NCBI RefSeq assembly: GCF_001949145.1
Contig: NW_019091361.1
Location: forward strand, 773,125 to 837,124
Length of the DNA stretch: 64,000 nt
Direction: 5' to 3'
From: Acanthaster planci
Taxonomy: Eukaryota; Echinodermata; Asteroidea; Valvatida; Acanthasteridae
Position numbers and translations under genes: made by a program. The notes under the pieces were generated by a model that ran no database searches, was not told the origin of the DNA, and saw nothing but the letters and a program-made list of their open reading frames with translations. Positions 38,187 to 49,135 of the stretch are shown here, in pieces (within the stretch, counting starts at the first letter, position 1; every line of letters starts with the position of its first letter).

Positions 38187-41100
38187 GATGGGAATTCCCA
38201 ACTGCTGGAACAGAGACTACAGTGTGAAGAGGATGGCTTTGATGACGAAGATGATGATACAAGTCAAGATGGTCCTGGTAAGCAAAACTCACTTTTCTAA
38301 TTTCTAGGGGCCAATTTCATAGTGCTGCTTAAGCGAAAAATTTGTTTAAGCGTGAAAAACCTTGCTTGACAAATCACATTACCAGCCAAAACTTCTTGTA
38401 ATGTATATTGTTTTGGAATTGTATTTACCTGTCTTTTGGTTAGCATGACAATCACATAGATTTTGAGCTGTAGCCTTTGTTTATTAAGCAAGGTTTTTTG
38501 TGCTTAAGCAGCTCTATGAAATTGGCCCCTGGCTTGTTGCCAAGGGGGGAGGGGAAGAGGGTAGAGGGGCGAGCCCCATCCCCCCCCAGCAAGCAGCTGG
38601 GCCCCCATCGGCAAAAACCATAAGCATTAAAATTGTCTAGTGTTATGGTGATGATGTGCCCCCCAAGCTGGCACTGTGGCCCCCATGCTTGAAGCTGGTG
38701 ATTGGGCTGCATTCCTGAGGCTTGAAAGCGAACTTGAACATGTGAAGATATTGAGGAGACCGTTTGCAAGCTTCTGTAGAGTGCGTTCACGTTGGAGTAG
38801 CTTCCACAGGGCAACAGTGACCTAGGGATACCCATGTGTCAACCCGTTGAAGCTACTTGGATGCCCCCATAGGGATTTGAACCTAGTGTACTTGGGTTAC
38901 CCTGGCAATACTGAAATATGTAGTATGTTTGTGACTTTTACTAATTTTCAAGTAATCTTTTGGCATTCTTTCAAAATTTTGTCTTTCTTTTGAAGTTGTG
39001 GGCATTTCCTTATCAACTAAACCAAGCAATTTTTGGCCGGGAACAGTTTCTCTTGCATCTCTTCAAATTTACAATGCACCATTTTTTGCTTTTCCTCTGG
39101 TGCTGTGCCAAACAGAAAGAGAACATGATGTCAACAGTAGCCAGGCATGCAGCCACAACCAAACCGCCTCTCTGGCTGATTGTAACTCCACGTTTGCCGT
39201 AGGAAGCTCTCAACATTTGTGTAAATGTAAGTCACCGAGTGCATGCTTCAGCAAACGTCGTCATATTCTATCCTGCCAGTCGTAATTTTGAATCTCATTG
39301 ATCTCAAGTCCTTGAAGTAAAGTCAATCACAAGTCATTCAGTCTTACGCCAAGTCACAAGCTATTGAATTCCGTTATCATTCATTGCTCACCCGGTTACC
39401 GGTCACTGGTCTCATGAAAGGACTTTCAACTGGACTTGTGGAAAGACTTGTGATGGACTGGAGTCTGGACTTCACCTGCAGCTGACCCATGTTATTTGCA
39501 GGGTTTGCTCCGCCAAGTGCTTTTCCTGTTTGTCCAGAGCTTTGCAACCTGCCACAGTGTCACCGCCAAGTCATTTTTTTGTCGAATCACATTAGCTCAC
39601 AAGTTCCAAGTCATTTTTCCAAGTTAATCTGATGTCGTAATTGACATGGTACTAGTGCACTTCTCCTAGCATCCTTCATTAATGATTTTAATTGTGATGT
39701 GTAACGGACAGCTTTGACTTGTGTGCTTCATTTTATTCCTCGTAATATGCTGATGTTTCTAATAATGAAATATCATCAGTATGATGAAGGCTTACTTCGG
39801 CTATTAGAAAGTTAGAATTTAATGCACCTGTTTTTGTCTTGCAGTACTGTTTGCCATGAGCGTGTTCAAATCACTGGAGAGGTTGCTCAAGTTACTCAGG
39901 GCCATGACACCAGCACAGTTTTTCCTCCTCTTGACCGCTTGTTTGTGAGTAGAATTTATTGCCCAAGCTTACAGACTGTTTTACTCATGATCACAAGTTT
40001 GTGATGGTAACCTTGAAACGTGCTGGATGTATGACATAACTCCAAATCGGACAAGCATTAGTGATGAAAAATTTACGGGAGTCACTTCTGTAGGCTATTA
40101 TGAGCTTAAGTATGGTCTCACAGTCACACTATCACGCTTCCTGTCGTTACTTGCTGCACCAAGTGATTAAATTTATCCATCAATGTACCAACTGCCCTCT
40201 TTGCAGAATTATTTGCTTGACTGTGTCAGCTGTGATCCTGACCTACCGAATTGCAAGGCTACAGCCTCAACTAGACTATAAACCTCAGTCACTGCAATAC
40301 ACACAGACACTCAGCGAGTGAGTAGTCGAACAGAGCTTTGTTAAAAGAATGGTGAATGTCATTTGCTGGAGGTGGCATGGTACTCAAAGTTAGAAGGTTG
40401 ATCTGGCATCAATGTCAACTTTGACTCCAATGGAATTGAATCACATGTTGTCTTTTCTGAAGTCAAGTCCCGAGTTATTCAAATAAGCTTTTCACATTCC
40501 TTTGTTATTTGGCTTTGTCAATTGGATGTGATCTGACTTGTAATGGACTTAAACGACTTCCTAGAATTACAAACCAGATGTCAAGTACCAAAGCATGTCT
40601 GAAGCCTGTGAAAGATTTACAGGGTTGTTATGTCAGATTCAAATGCTTAACCAAGACACTTGACCATGGCTCAACTAAATCCAGTTGCCTGGATTCCAAT
40701 GAAGGAGCAGACACCATTTAGTCTGTGACGGATGATAGAATTTTGCTGTAGGTTTTAGTACCATGGAAGTGTCTAGATTCTAGAACCTTCTGAAGTTATG
40801 TCTTGAAATTTTCAATTCCAAGCAGGACGCCAGTCTCTCTCAACTGGCCAAATACTAAGACTTCAAATGAGAATGCGGTTTCCAGGGCACTAGATGTTGA
40901 TTTTGTTTTGCTGTGAAAAACACTGTTAAGAACATTGTTCTGCCGATGTTACTTGGCAGGTGGAGTAGCTTATGGTGGTCTCAACAAGCTGCCCACAGCC
41001 AGCTTATCTCAAAGATGTGGCAGACAATTGCTGATAACCTCAGGACTCTTGCACGGGTAAGGACTACCGAGGAAAGACATGCACATTAGATTCTTTGATC

Positions 41101-42664
41101 ACAACGACATCATCAGCCACTGGTAGGCCCTTTCATAAATGTGCATTGAAGGCCAAGTGTAGGCATGTTGCATGTTTGGTTCTTCATTTTTTGGAGGGGG
41201 GGCAGAATTGGTCCATCCGTGCCAAACTTTTTAAAGCATAAATCAGTAGAGTACGCAGAATCAACTTTGAAACAAATGTGCACAAAACTGTTGCAGACAT
41301 GTAATCCGTTCAAGTGAGAACGCACTTCATTGTTTAAACTCTTCAAAAATTATCCATCCAGTGATCACTTAACCACTAGCTAAACCAACAGTACATGTAT
41401 GTTTAATCTTCAAAACATCCAGGCTAATAAAAACAACTACATGTACCTCCCCTCGCTCTGGACAATCTCGCATGGACAATCTCTGAATGGAACCTTCTAT
41501 GTGACCCCATCAGAAAATCAGCCCACATTAAATTCCTTCAAAAACCAGAGTAGACAAGATCAATATCAGCCACCCGTCCACCCATGCACACTTCAAGAGC
41601 CTGCACCATGACAACATTATGTAGACACTTTAACTCCACCATAGTCTGTTCATTGTGCTGTAAAAAAATGCATTGGGAAACGGCATAGGAGGTACTGTTG
41701 TCATCTTACATGCGGCTTCGGGGTTGCAATTTTTTGAATGGCAAACACATGTTTTACCCTGTTAAAATTTTTCTCAAGTTTCTTGCACTACATTGACAAC
41801 TTTTTTGGTAACAAGCAAGGCCCAAAATATCGTCTTGAAATGATTTATTATTTCATATTTTCTTGAAGTGATTTGAATTTCTCTCTTGGTTATAAGAATA
41901 ACAAAATCATATGCACTGCCCCATTCGTCGATGAGGTTGGCCCTTGGTGCATCTGGTTTGGTGCTGTCCTGCACTCAGTCTATTTATGAGTTGTTTCCAT
42001 GAGCCCTGTGTACCAGGCCTGCTCACCAACAGTTTCTAGAGTTCAGACCGTTTGACTGAAGAACGATACAGAACCTGTCAGTGTGTAAAGGATATGATGT
42101 CAATGAAACAGAATACCGACCTGTGTTTGCTGGATGCCCAACAAATCCCCTGAAGCTGAGGCCAGAAACGAAGCCATGATCACTGATCCTGTGGCTCCTG
42201 TCATGCACACTGGTGAATGTGACCCACGGTATAGACCGATTGCACCCATCACCAAGTCACGTGACCACTATTGGGTATTAAATATTAACAAACAAAGCAT
42301 CCTCGCACAGCTAAGTGTGTCAGGTGTCATTTACCAGAAAGAAAGCCACCGGTCGATAAAAGTACTCAGATTACTGATATGCTGAGCACTATACTGACAA
42401 TTAGCTTTTGTTTTTGGTAAACAACACTTAAAGCACACTTTGCTATGGGGTTGATATCCACTAAAGGTCATGTGACTTTACTGCAGACAAGTGGTTTGTT
42501 CCACATCCAACTACTGCCATGAGACACCTGTTTCCTTTTTTATTGCTCTTTGCTGATATCAGGTGCATCAGTCGCTACAAGTACTCCAGGATTCCGCGCC
42601 ACCGTTGTTTGATGAAGGGGTGACCTCATCAGCAGGCAGCCAAGACGATTGTGATGACACGTAG
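38187..42664 (+). CDS. C-terminal exons of an Aster/GRAMD1-like membrane protein
   Basis: Six exons join in phase: 38187-38277, 38996-39226, 39845-39944, 40207-40317, 40960-41056 and 42563-42664 (TAG). Together they encode 243 residues; the N-terminal part was not found. An acidic stretch (EEDGFDDEDDDTSQDG) comes first, then a low-homology segment, then an amphipathic basic stretch and one transmembrane helix at about 133-153 (FFLLLTACLIICLTVSAVIL). The tail has TLSEWSSLWW, then QQAAHSQLISKMWQTI and LARVHQSLQVL, which resembles the tail of Aster/GRAMD1 proteins (WHSL, then an FHS...KWRQI coiled region). Asters are ER-anchored proteins that move cholesterol at plasma-membrane contacts. The gene structure is well supported; the family call is inference because the GRAM and VASt domains are not in view. 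Confidence 0.7.
38307..38529. mobile_element. GGGGCCAATTTCATAG MITE, copy 1
   Basis: 223 bp with long inverted ends: GGGGCCAATTTCATAGTGCT then GCTTAAGC at the left, and GCTTAAGCAGCTCTATGAAA then TTGGCCCC at the right. It is non-coding and starts 29 bp after the exon ending at 38277. A related element lies at 62829-63050. Confidence 0.85.
39300..39620. repeat. Diverged AAGTCACAAGTC block
   Basis: Scattered CAAGTCACAAG, AAGTCATTTTT and CTTGTGGAAAGACTTGTGATG words related to the 2-kb arrays, here in an intron of the Aster-like gene. Confidence 0.6.
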
Positions 42665-43923
42665 TGGAGTGACCAGGGTTGGAGATACGATGATGCTTAT
42701 CATGAGTCAGCAGTATTGTAAAAAACCAAAAAGGTTTGGGTGTTGCAGGATACAAACATCAAAGGATTAACCCTAAACTCACGAGGGTGTGTCTAAAATC
42801 ATATTGAAATTGGAAGATTGAGCCCAGTTTGGGTGAAAGAGCCATTTGCACAATGTAAAATCAGCTCTGAGACTTTGGGTGTATTGTAAGCCTAAACATT
42901 TAGCTTTGTAAATCTGCACATTCCCCATTTGGGTCCGCTGCATCACAGGGCTAAAACTACAGATCATTCCACACAAGTAAGAAGTATAGTGTGGTTACTT
43001 GAAGGATGAAGAGGTGAAACCAAAAACAGAATCAAATTAAAATCAGATATGAAAATAAAAAGTATGAAACATACAACTGAGAATCGGATATCTATGGCAA
43101 GAATTTATTTTTCTATACAGTTGGAGCAGAGCAAATGTAAAATGCACCGATACCTTTGTTCCGAAAATTCGGAAGATCAGAAAACATGTTTTGAAAGCAA
43201 GACGGACACACTGAAATCGTGGACCACAGCTCATGTTCATTTGTTTTTCTCAATTTATGTGAAGCCAAGCGGGCTTGCTTTTGTATGTTTATTTTCCTCT
43301 GTGTCATTAATGACGATTTCAGAGAGATGTTTTCAGAGCAAGTAGATATAGCCTTTTTCTGGATCGAGTGTATATTTTACATTTGTATTTATAGCGTAGA
43401 GCAGAAGTATACAACAGAAAAAATTTGCACAGGGTCTTAAACCTAAGGTTATCCCCAAGATGTGCTTTTCAAAATGCAGTTTTATTTCATTTTAATAAAT
43501 GTTTATGATGAAGCGGTTTTCCCCAATCCTTGTTCAAAACTATCCAGCAGTTTCTCCACTTCCCCAACCTTTCCTCATCAATGGCAACATTTTCAAAAAT
43601 TTTCCAGCCCCCCCCAAAAAAATACAAGGAAATCGAGATTAATTTCTTCATTTCTTGGACATGGCTCAATATTTTGGAAATTAGCAACCACGATTTATTA
43701 ACTAATGACGTCCTTTTTCTTATGACACCACAAAATCTAGTTTAGCGTCACAGGCGACGAAGCACAAAGCTGTTCAATCAACCATGTCAGAACTGGTCTT
43801 GCACCACATTCACCATGGTCTCTGACAGTTTTCATACCTAAAAAAAGAGAAAAAAGACCAGTATGTCCTTCACCCAATTTTTATTCAGTGATTTAACATT
43901 TGGATGCTTATGCCTGTCTCGAC
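42665..43923. other. 3' flank of the Aster-like gene, no further gene
   Basis: An AATAAA at 43054-43059 is a candidate polyadenylation signal about 390 bp after the stop; another lies near 43493. No exon was recognised. Confidence 0.4.
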
Positions 43924-44556
43924 CTAACCCCATTGTCCTTCGACATGCCCCCCCCCATTCCTTTTAACACAAGATTCAGCTCCGGTTCTCATCGCTCTCA
44001 ATGCATTCCTGATTACCTCTCTCCGTCCTCTTAAGGTATCAACTGCAGCGACGATTCTGGCTCGTAGGTCATTGATGTCTTGAGGTGGCGACTTGTAAAC
44101 TTGGTTTTTAAGTTGTCCCCACAAAAAGAAATCAGAGGGGTTGAGGTCAGGGAATCTTGGTGGCCACTCAATCTCATGGTTGATCGCAATTACTCTAGTG
44201 TTGAACATCTCTTATAGCCTTTCCCTTACGATGATCCGACGATGAGCTGGAGCCCTGTCCAGGGCCTACCATAAGCGGCGAAACATTCCACCGTGCTGTT
44301 CAAAGTGTTGCTATAGCCGCGGTACAATTTTGTCGTTGATAATCTCAAGGTAACATTCACCACTGAGATTGCCATCAAAGAAACTGTCCAGTGATGGTGC
44401 CATCCCCACACAGACCTATCCAAAGAGAAATCTCTCTGTTCATTTTTACATCAAAATTGAAGTTGATTGGGGTATGCATCGGATCGTATTTTCAGACATT
44501 CTGGTTATTGACTTGGCCATTCATGAAAAACGCTGCTTCATCCCAATCACATACTT
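43924..44556 (-). pseudogene. Decayed mariner-type transposase (DD41D-like spacing)
   Basis: On the minus strand, conceptual translation gives the C-terminal two thirds of a Tc1/mariner-superfamily transposase. A DEAAFFMNG block (first catalytic Asp near 44540) is followed by DRAPAHRR (second Asp) and then EWPPRFPDLNPSDFFLWG (third Asp). The spacing of the second to the third Asp is about 41 residues, as in the rosa-like DD41D group. It is broken by TAG at 44311-44313, TAG at 44266-44268, TAA at 44212-44214 and at least one frameshift near 44390, so it is inactive. The right end abuts a SINE at about 44561, and N-terminal sequence is not found beyond it. Terminal inverted repeats were not identified. 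Confidence 0.85.
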
Positions 44557-44560
44557 GCGT

Positions 44561-44720
44561 ACTTGGGTGGGACTAGAACCCACAACTTCCTGCTTAGTGC
44601 AGACGTCTTAACTACTCGACCACCGAGCCTGTAGATATTGGCTGGCTGGTTCAAGTCAGATGTAGCAGTGGGTACCGCGAACAACTATTTCCAAGGATGG
44701 ATTTGCGCCAGGGAGATCTT
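44561..44720 (-). repeat. tRNA-derived SINE, copy 2
   Basis: On the minus strand GGTGGTCGAGTAGTTAAGAC is a clear A-box region of Leu/Ser-tRNA type, and GTGGGTTCTAGTCCCACC holds the B-box. The head and tail match 2991-3185. It sits at the point where the transposase pseudogene stops, consistent with insertion into it. Confidence 0.7.
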
Positions 44721-47636
44721 AGTTAATTGAGTGACTGAGTATACAGTGTTATAATACACGTCGAGCAGGGCAAAAAAATCCAAAACTCTAAAAAAGTTTA
44801 ACATCTCCCCGGTGTGAATCCATCCTTGGACTTGGAATAAAGGATGAAACTTTTTGTTGTTTACTAATAAATAGAAATGTTGACTTCATTGCCTGAAGTA
44901 TTTTAAAGTAAAATATTGATACTTCTTTCAGTTTTTCGTTTTATCTTTGCTTCATCCTGTAACGGTAATGAGATCACATTATGTGTATTCGGAAAATCAG
45001 GGACCATTATAAGTTTATTTAATGCTTCAATTTGCCAAAAAGTAGGGTTTTTCAGAGTTATTTCGTAGAGATCTATTCCTTCGCAAGAGGCTTAGAATTT
45101 ATTGTGGCATTGGAAACATTGCACAAGCACCCGTAAGTTCCCCCCCCCCTTTAGTTATTATGTATAGATGTAGTTGAGAACGAAATATATGTATATTTTG
45201 GCCTAGAGTATTTTTTCACCCCGGCCCCCTTGTTTGATGGAAACGTGTCTGAGGCTTTTGCTACACCAAAGAGTAGAGCGCCATGAGTCGAGTCTGTATG
45301 GAATTGATACGATTTCATCCTGGACTCGATCGTACAACTGTGCCATTGATGATCGTATTAGTGTTGCTCTCTACTTTGTACTTCGTTAGTCAGTAATTTG
45401 TTCATTTATTTTTCTCCTTTTTTATTCTGTTGAATCAGGAATTTGTAACTGCATGCTTTTTATGCGAGGGCGCTGTTGTCAAGAACCATTTCCCTTTATA
45501 GCATTGTGTTAAATCAATGTTGCACTGAACAACATGAATATTCACTGAGCACTGTTTCTCGCGTTTTATTTATATTTTAATCATGTGAACAAACGTAAAT
45601 AGCAACGAAAATTGTGGGGGAAACCACACCTCTTAAATTGAACGTTTAAGTTGACTTGCAGTGAGTGAATCACTTAAAACAATCAATACCGGTAAACGAC
45701 TTTGCTACAAAAGAAGGAAAGTGAAACTTGTTTGTATAAATTTGGTACATACAAAATTATGTATAATGCAATTTTATATTGAGATGTATAAGGACAAAGC
45801 TTAAAAAGAACCCCGGTTCCCAGCAGGGACGGTACATTTGTAAAGCTCTTTGAACTGTCAGTGACCCCTTCAGCCCATTTTCAGAATGTCAAAAGAGACC
45901 ATTTAACAGGATCTGTCCGTGTTATAGCGTTGGTGTGTGCACAGAATCTGTATCGACAGGCAGTGGAATAAATGACTGTAATTGGAAAACTCCATGTTCA
46001 TTTTGCTTGTCTGCTGATTGTATTCAGAAGGTGGTCCGACTTTAGATGTGTTATATGTCAGGGCGTAAGATGGACAGGGGCGGGACAGGGATATTACATG
46101 TAGTTTGTGCAGCAATTTGAAACTGGCGACTACGCTGCTTGGAACAAGTGCGCGTTCAATACCTCTCTCCAATTTCTAGACCTGCAAGGTGCTTCCATCT
46201 GGTTAATGGGGTGCGCCTAGGTGTCCAATTCATCAACAGGAGTGATCCGATACTGCAGTATATAATAAAGAAAATTTGAAGATTTTCCTTGTTCAAGTTT
46301 TAAAAAGAATGCCGCTGAGATTGAAGAGAATAGTATACCAAGCACCCCAATGCCCTAACTAAACAAATTAAAGCCACCCATGACCGACACATCTACCTAG
46401 CCTTGGCCACTTCCAAGGTCGTGTACCCAAAACAACGGAGCTATGGAGTGAAGACCAGAATCAGCTTGTAGAATACACACACAAATTCAGAAGCTTCTCC
46501 AGACAGAATATCAGTGACCAGCCATTCGATTCGTTGTTACCTGACAGTCAACAGAGTTTAACAGAATGATCTAGAGGCGAGAAAGGAAACAACGTGATTT
46601 AAAGCAGTCCGTTCAAATAACGAAGCTTCATAATTTATTAAAATTATGAGAGAAGAGACTTACTGACTTCATTTTAATACCAAAGACAAACAACTGACAC
46701 AAATTTAATGACAGAAATTCTGATTTTTCAGGTCAGAACACTGAGCTCGATGAGCTCTAGTAACCAATTAAATTGTACGGACACCACAAAGGATTTTCTT
46801 CCCCCATGGTTAGACACTCTCACAATGCATGTTCTTATTCCTCCGTATAGTTACGGGTACCTCCCCATTTAAAATCTCTGAATAATCTCCGGCAGGCTAA
46901 GCAGCTGCAGCCTATTTTCCTGTGGTGCCCCCTCGAAAAAAATGTGTACAACCCGGGTGCTCCCCCCCCCCTCGAAATTAGCCCCAGTTACCCCACTGCT
47001 CCGCGGCATGATTGGCATTAGTACGGAAGCGTCTTGCGGAAGCGTACCGCTACCAAAGCGAAAAAAATTATTTTATCTCGTTTAAACGAGATATCGACAT
47101 GTAATAACCATGTCGTTTAAACGAGGTAATACTAGGTCCTTTACGTTGGGCAGCAATAAGCTTCCGTATATCAGAGACCCGCCATCTGTGTTAAAAGGTT
47201 TACCTACGAGTAATACTACACTACGTGCCGGACGCACCAAAGCTTCACCGTACCAATATAATAACCACGGGCGTCTATTTCTACCTCCATAATCATGCAT
47301 ACTATTGTACCCGCAGCTTGCTTCCATAAATCGACAGCCTGATCTATCATTTGACAATATGTCATCACACAGGAAACCTCTCTTCAGGCATGACATCAGA
47401 TAACAAGACACACAGACCCAGGAGGCGACATTGGTCACAATGCTGATGATATTCGTACGGGAAATTGCCTCAACAATAACCGAACCATTCCAGGACGCAT
47501 CAACGACCTCAATTTAACCTGAGGGGATACCGTGGAAAGCTTCGCGTTTTACACCTGACTCGGGATAATGAACTCGAACACGAAGTGTGAATACCAGTTG
47601 AACATCCCTCAAGCGTGTACATGAACACCGAGAGCA
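44721..47636. other. Intergenic stretch, no gene seen
   Basis: No exon is recognised. It includes poly-C tracts (45140, 46960), the palindrome at 47075-47124 and open frames of 60 and 118 codons at 47082-47438 on opposite strands, neither with homology. Confidence 0.5.
47075..47124. repeat. Compound palindrome with two TCGTTTAAACGA cores
   Basis: A perfect 18-bp palindrome ATCTCGTTTAAACGAGAT (47075-47092) is followed by CGACATG (47095-47101), a 7-base loop and CATGTCG (47109-47115). A second TCGTTTAAACGA lies at 47113-47124. The block could form a cruciform or bind a dimeric factor, or be the end of a mobile element. Confidence 0.7.
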
Positions 47637-47645
47637 TAAATAATT
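47637..47645 (+). promoter_or_regulatory. TATA-like element upstream of the PI-PLC gene
   Basis: ATAAATAAT lies 46-54 bp before the ATG at 47691. If used, transcription would start only about 20-25 bp before the ATG, giving a very short leader. It is weak support on its own. Confidence 0.25.
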
Positions 47646-47690
47646 ATCGGAGCTCGCCATTTGTTGTGCAACCCAGCAGCAGCAGCTAGC

Positions 47691-48539
47691 ATGGGAGCGT
47701 GCATCTGTCGTCCCTGCCATAACGAGAGCGGTATTCGTAGGGATTATAGGCCTCCATCGCACTGGATGTCAGATGTAAGTGATGACCGTTCGATGACCTG
47801 TTTGTCGATACCGGGAACACACGAGAGCTTGTGTCTGTACGGCGGGTGCAGTTTGCAGTGCCAGACGTGGTCTTTGACGCGACAGTACGAGGCAGGTATT
47901 CGATTCGTCGACGTCCGCTGCCGACATGTTAACGACCAGCTGGTGGTGTACCACAGCTACGTCTACCAACATGCCAATTTCGACGACGTCCTGAAGGCTA
48001 CACTCGCTTTTTTGGACGCCCATTCTCAAGAAACCATTTTCATGCGCGTCAGGGCGGAGTACATCCCGGAGTACAACACCCAATTGTTCCCAGTGGCAGT
48101 ACAAATGTACATTGACCGCTACCCATCAGCGAAGTTCTGGAGCGGACAAACGTTCCCCACCATGAGCGAAATCAGAGGCAAAGTGATGATACTCCGGGAC
48201 TATTATGGACTGGCTACGTTTGGCTTACCTTATGCTAAACTCGATATTGAGGATATGTTCGATGTTAGTACTCTCCTGCCAAAGGATATCGCCAGAAAAC
48301 GGGAAAGTGTAAAACGTCATCTCGAAAAAGCAATACGGGGACCGCCTTCCACTATGTACCTCACATACAGCAGTGGAACAGGAACCTTTGCTTGGCCAGT
48401 CGCAGTTGCCCGTAAGATCAACAAATTTCTTTGTGACTTCTTAGGCAGGCGCATCGGAAAAGACAAACTTGGGATCATTGCAATGGATTTCCCAAGTTCT
48501 GAACTCATCGGCAAAATAATAGACTCTAACTTTGAATAA
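47691..48539 (+). CDS. Intronless PI-PLC X-domain protein
   Basis: One exon encodes 282 aa. The ATG at 47691 is preferred over the non-ATG extension upstream because it gives an MGACIC start, a plausible N-myristoylation/palmitoylation signal. The family fold is clear: IPGTHESL with H44, GIRFVDVRCR with D74 and R76, LVVYHSYVYQ with H88, ETIFMRVR, GKVMILRDYYG and finally GIIAMDFPSS with D266. H44 and H88 correspond to the general acid/base pair of bacterial phosphatidylinositol-specific phospholipase C. The residue after H44 is Glu where Asp is usual. Length and domain layout match the single-domain bacterial-type enzymes rather than the large multidomain animal PLCs. It probably cleaves phosphatidylinositol or GPI-type lipids, at a membrane if lipidated. 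The signal peptide common in bacterial enzymes is absent. Confidence 0.9.
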   Translation: MGACICRPCHNESGIRRDYRPPSHWMSDVSDDRSMTCLSIPGTHESLCLYGGCSLQCQTWSLTRQYEAGIRFVDVRCRHVNDQLVVYHSYVYQHANFDDVLKATLAFLDAHSQETIFMRVRAEYIPEYNTQLFPVAVQMYIDRYPSAKFWSGQTFPTMSEIRGKVMILRDYYGLATFGLPYAKLDIEDMFDVSTLLPKDIARKRESVKRHLEKAIRGPPSTMYLTYSSGTGTFAWPVAVARKINKFLCDFLGRRIGKDKLGIIAMDFPSSELIGKIIDSNFE

Positions 48540-49129
48540 GGTTTCTAGTTGGTTTGCAAAAAAAAAAAAGAAGAAAATGTACCTTTAATGTGAATGTTAT
48601 AGGAAGAATTCAAAGATGCTTCGGAAAAAATGTATGAAGTTAATGATATTGTCAAGGACCGTGTGAGAAGTTTCGTGCGAATAGACTGATTTTGGTCAAT
48701 CACACGTAACTCAGAACTTTTGGAGATATCAGAATGGTTCGTGTTTATGTTGTAACTTACAGCCCAACACTTTCAAAAGATGAATCATTAAATACACATA
48801 GAAAGAAATTCTACTTAAGTGAATGGGAAACTGAAAATGTTCCATCACAAATTACACTAAACATTTATTTCTTAAATATCATGTTTGATCCCCCCCACAC
48901 GTAAGGGGCAGAGCTGGGGTGTTATCCAACTTGACTCATTACAAAAGAGATGAGGTTACAGAACCCCAACTAGCAACTCCTTTATATCGAAACAATTGAC
49001 AAAAACACAAATGGCAACTGGTGACGCCTATATGAATCTTTTGTATGTGAACCGGTTGACGTCTTGACGCGCTACAAAATTTTACCAGGGCAGTTGAAAA
49101 ACGGCTAACAGAAGAACTCATGGAGAAAA

Positions 49130-49135
49130 AATAAA
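49130..49135 (+). terminator. Candidate polyadenylation signal (AATAAA)
   Basis: AATAAA about 590 bp downstream of the PI-PLC stop codon. It is the first canonical hexamer noticed on this strand after the gene. Confidence 0.3.

Noticed and set aside
47082-47438. 118-codon minus-strand frame upstream of the PI-PLC gene
   Set aside because: It has no homology and overlaps a palindromic repeat; an opposite-strand frame is equally open.
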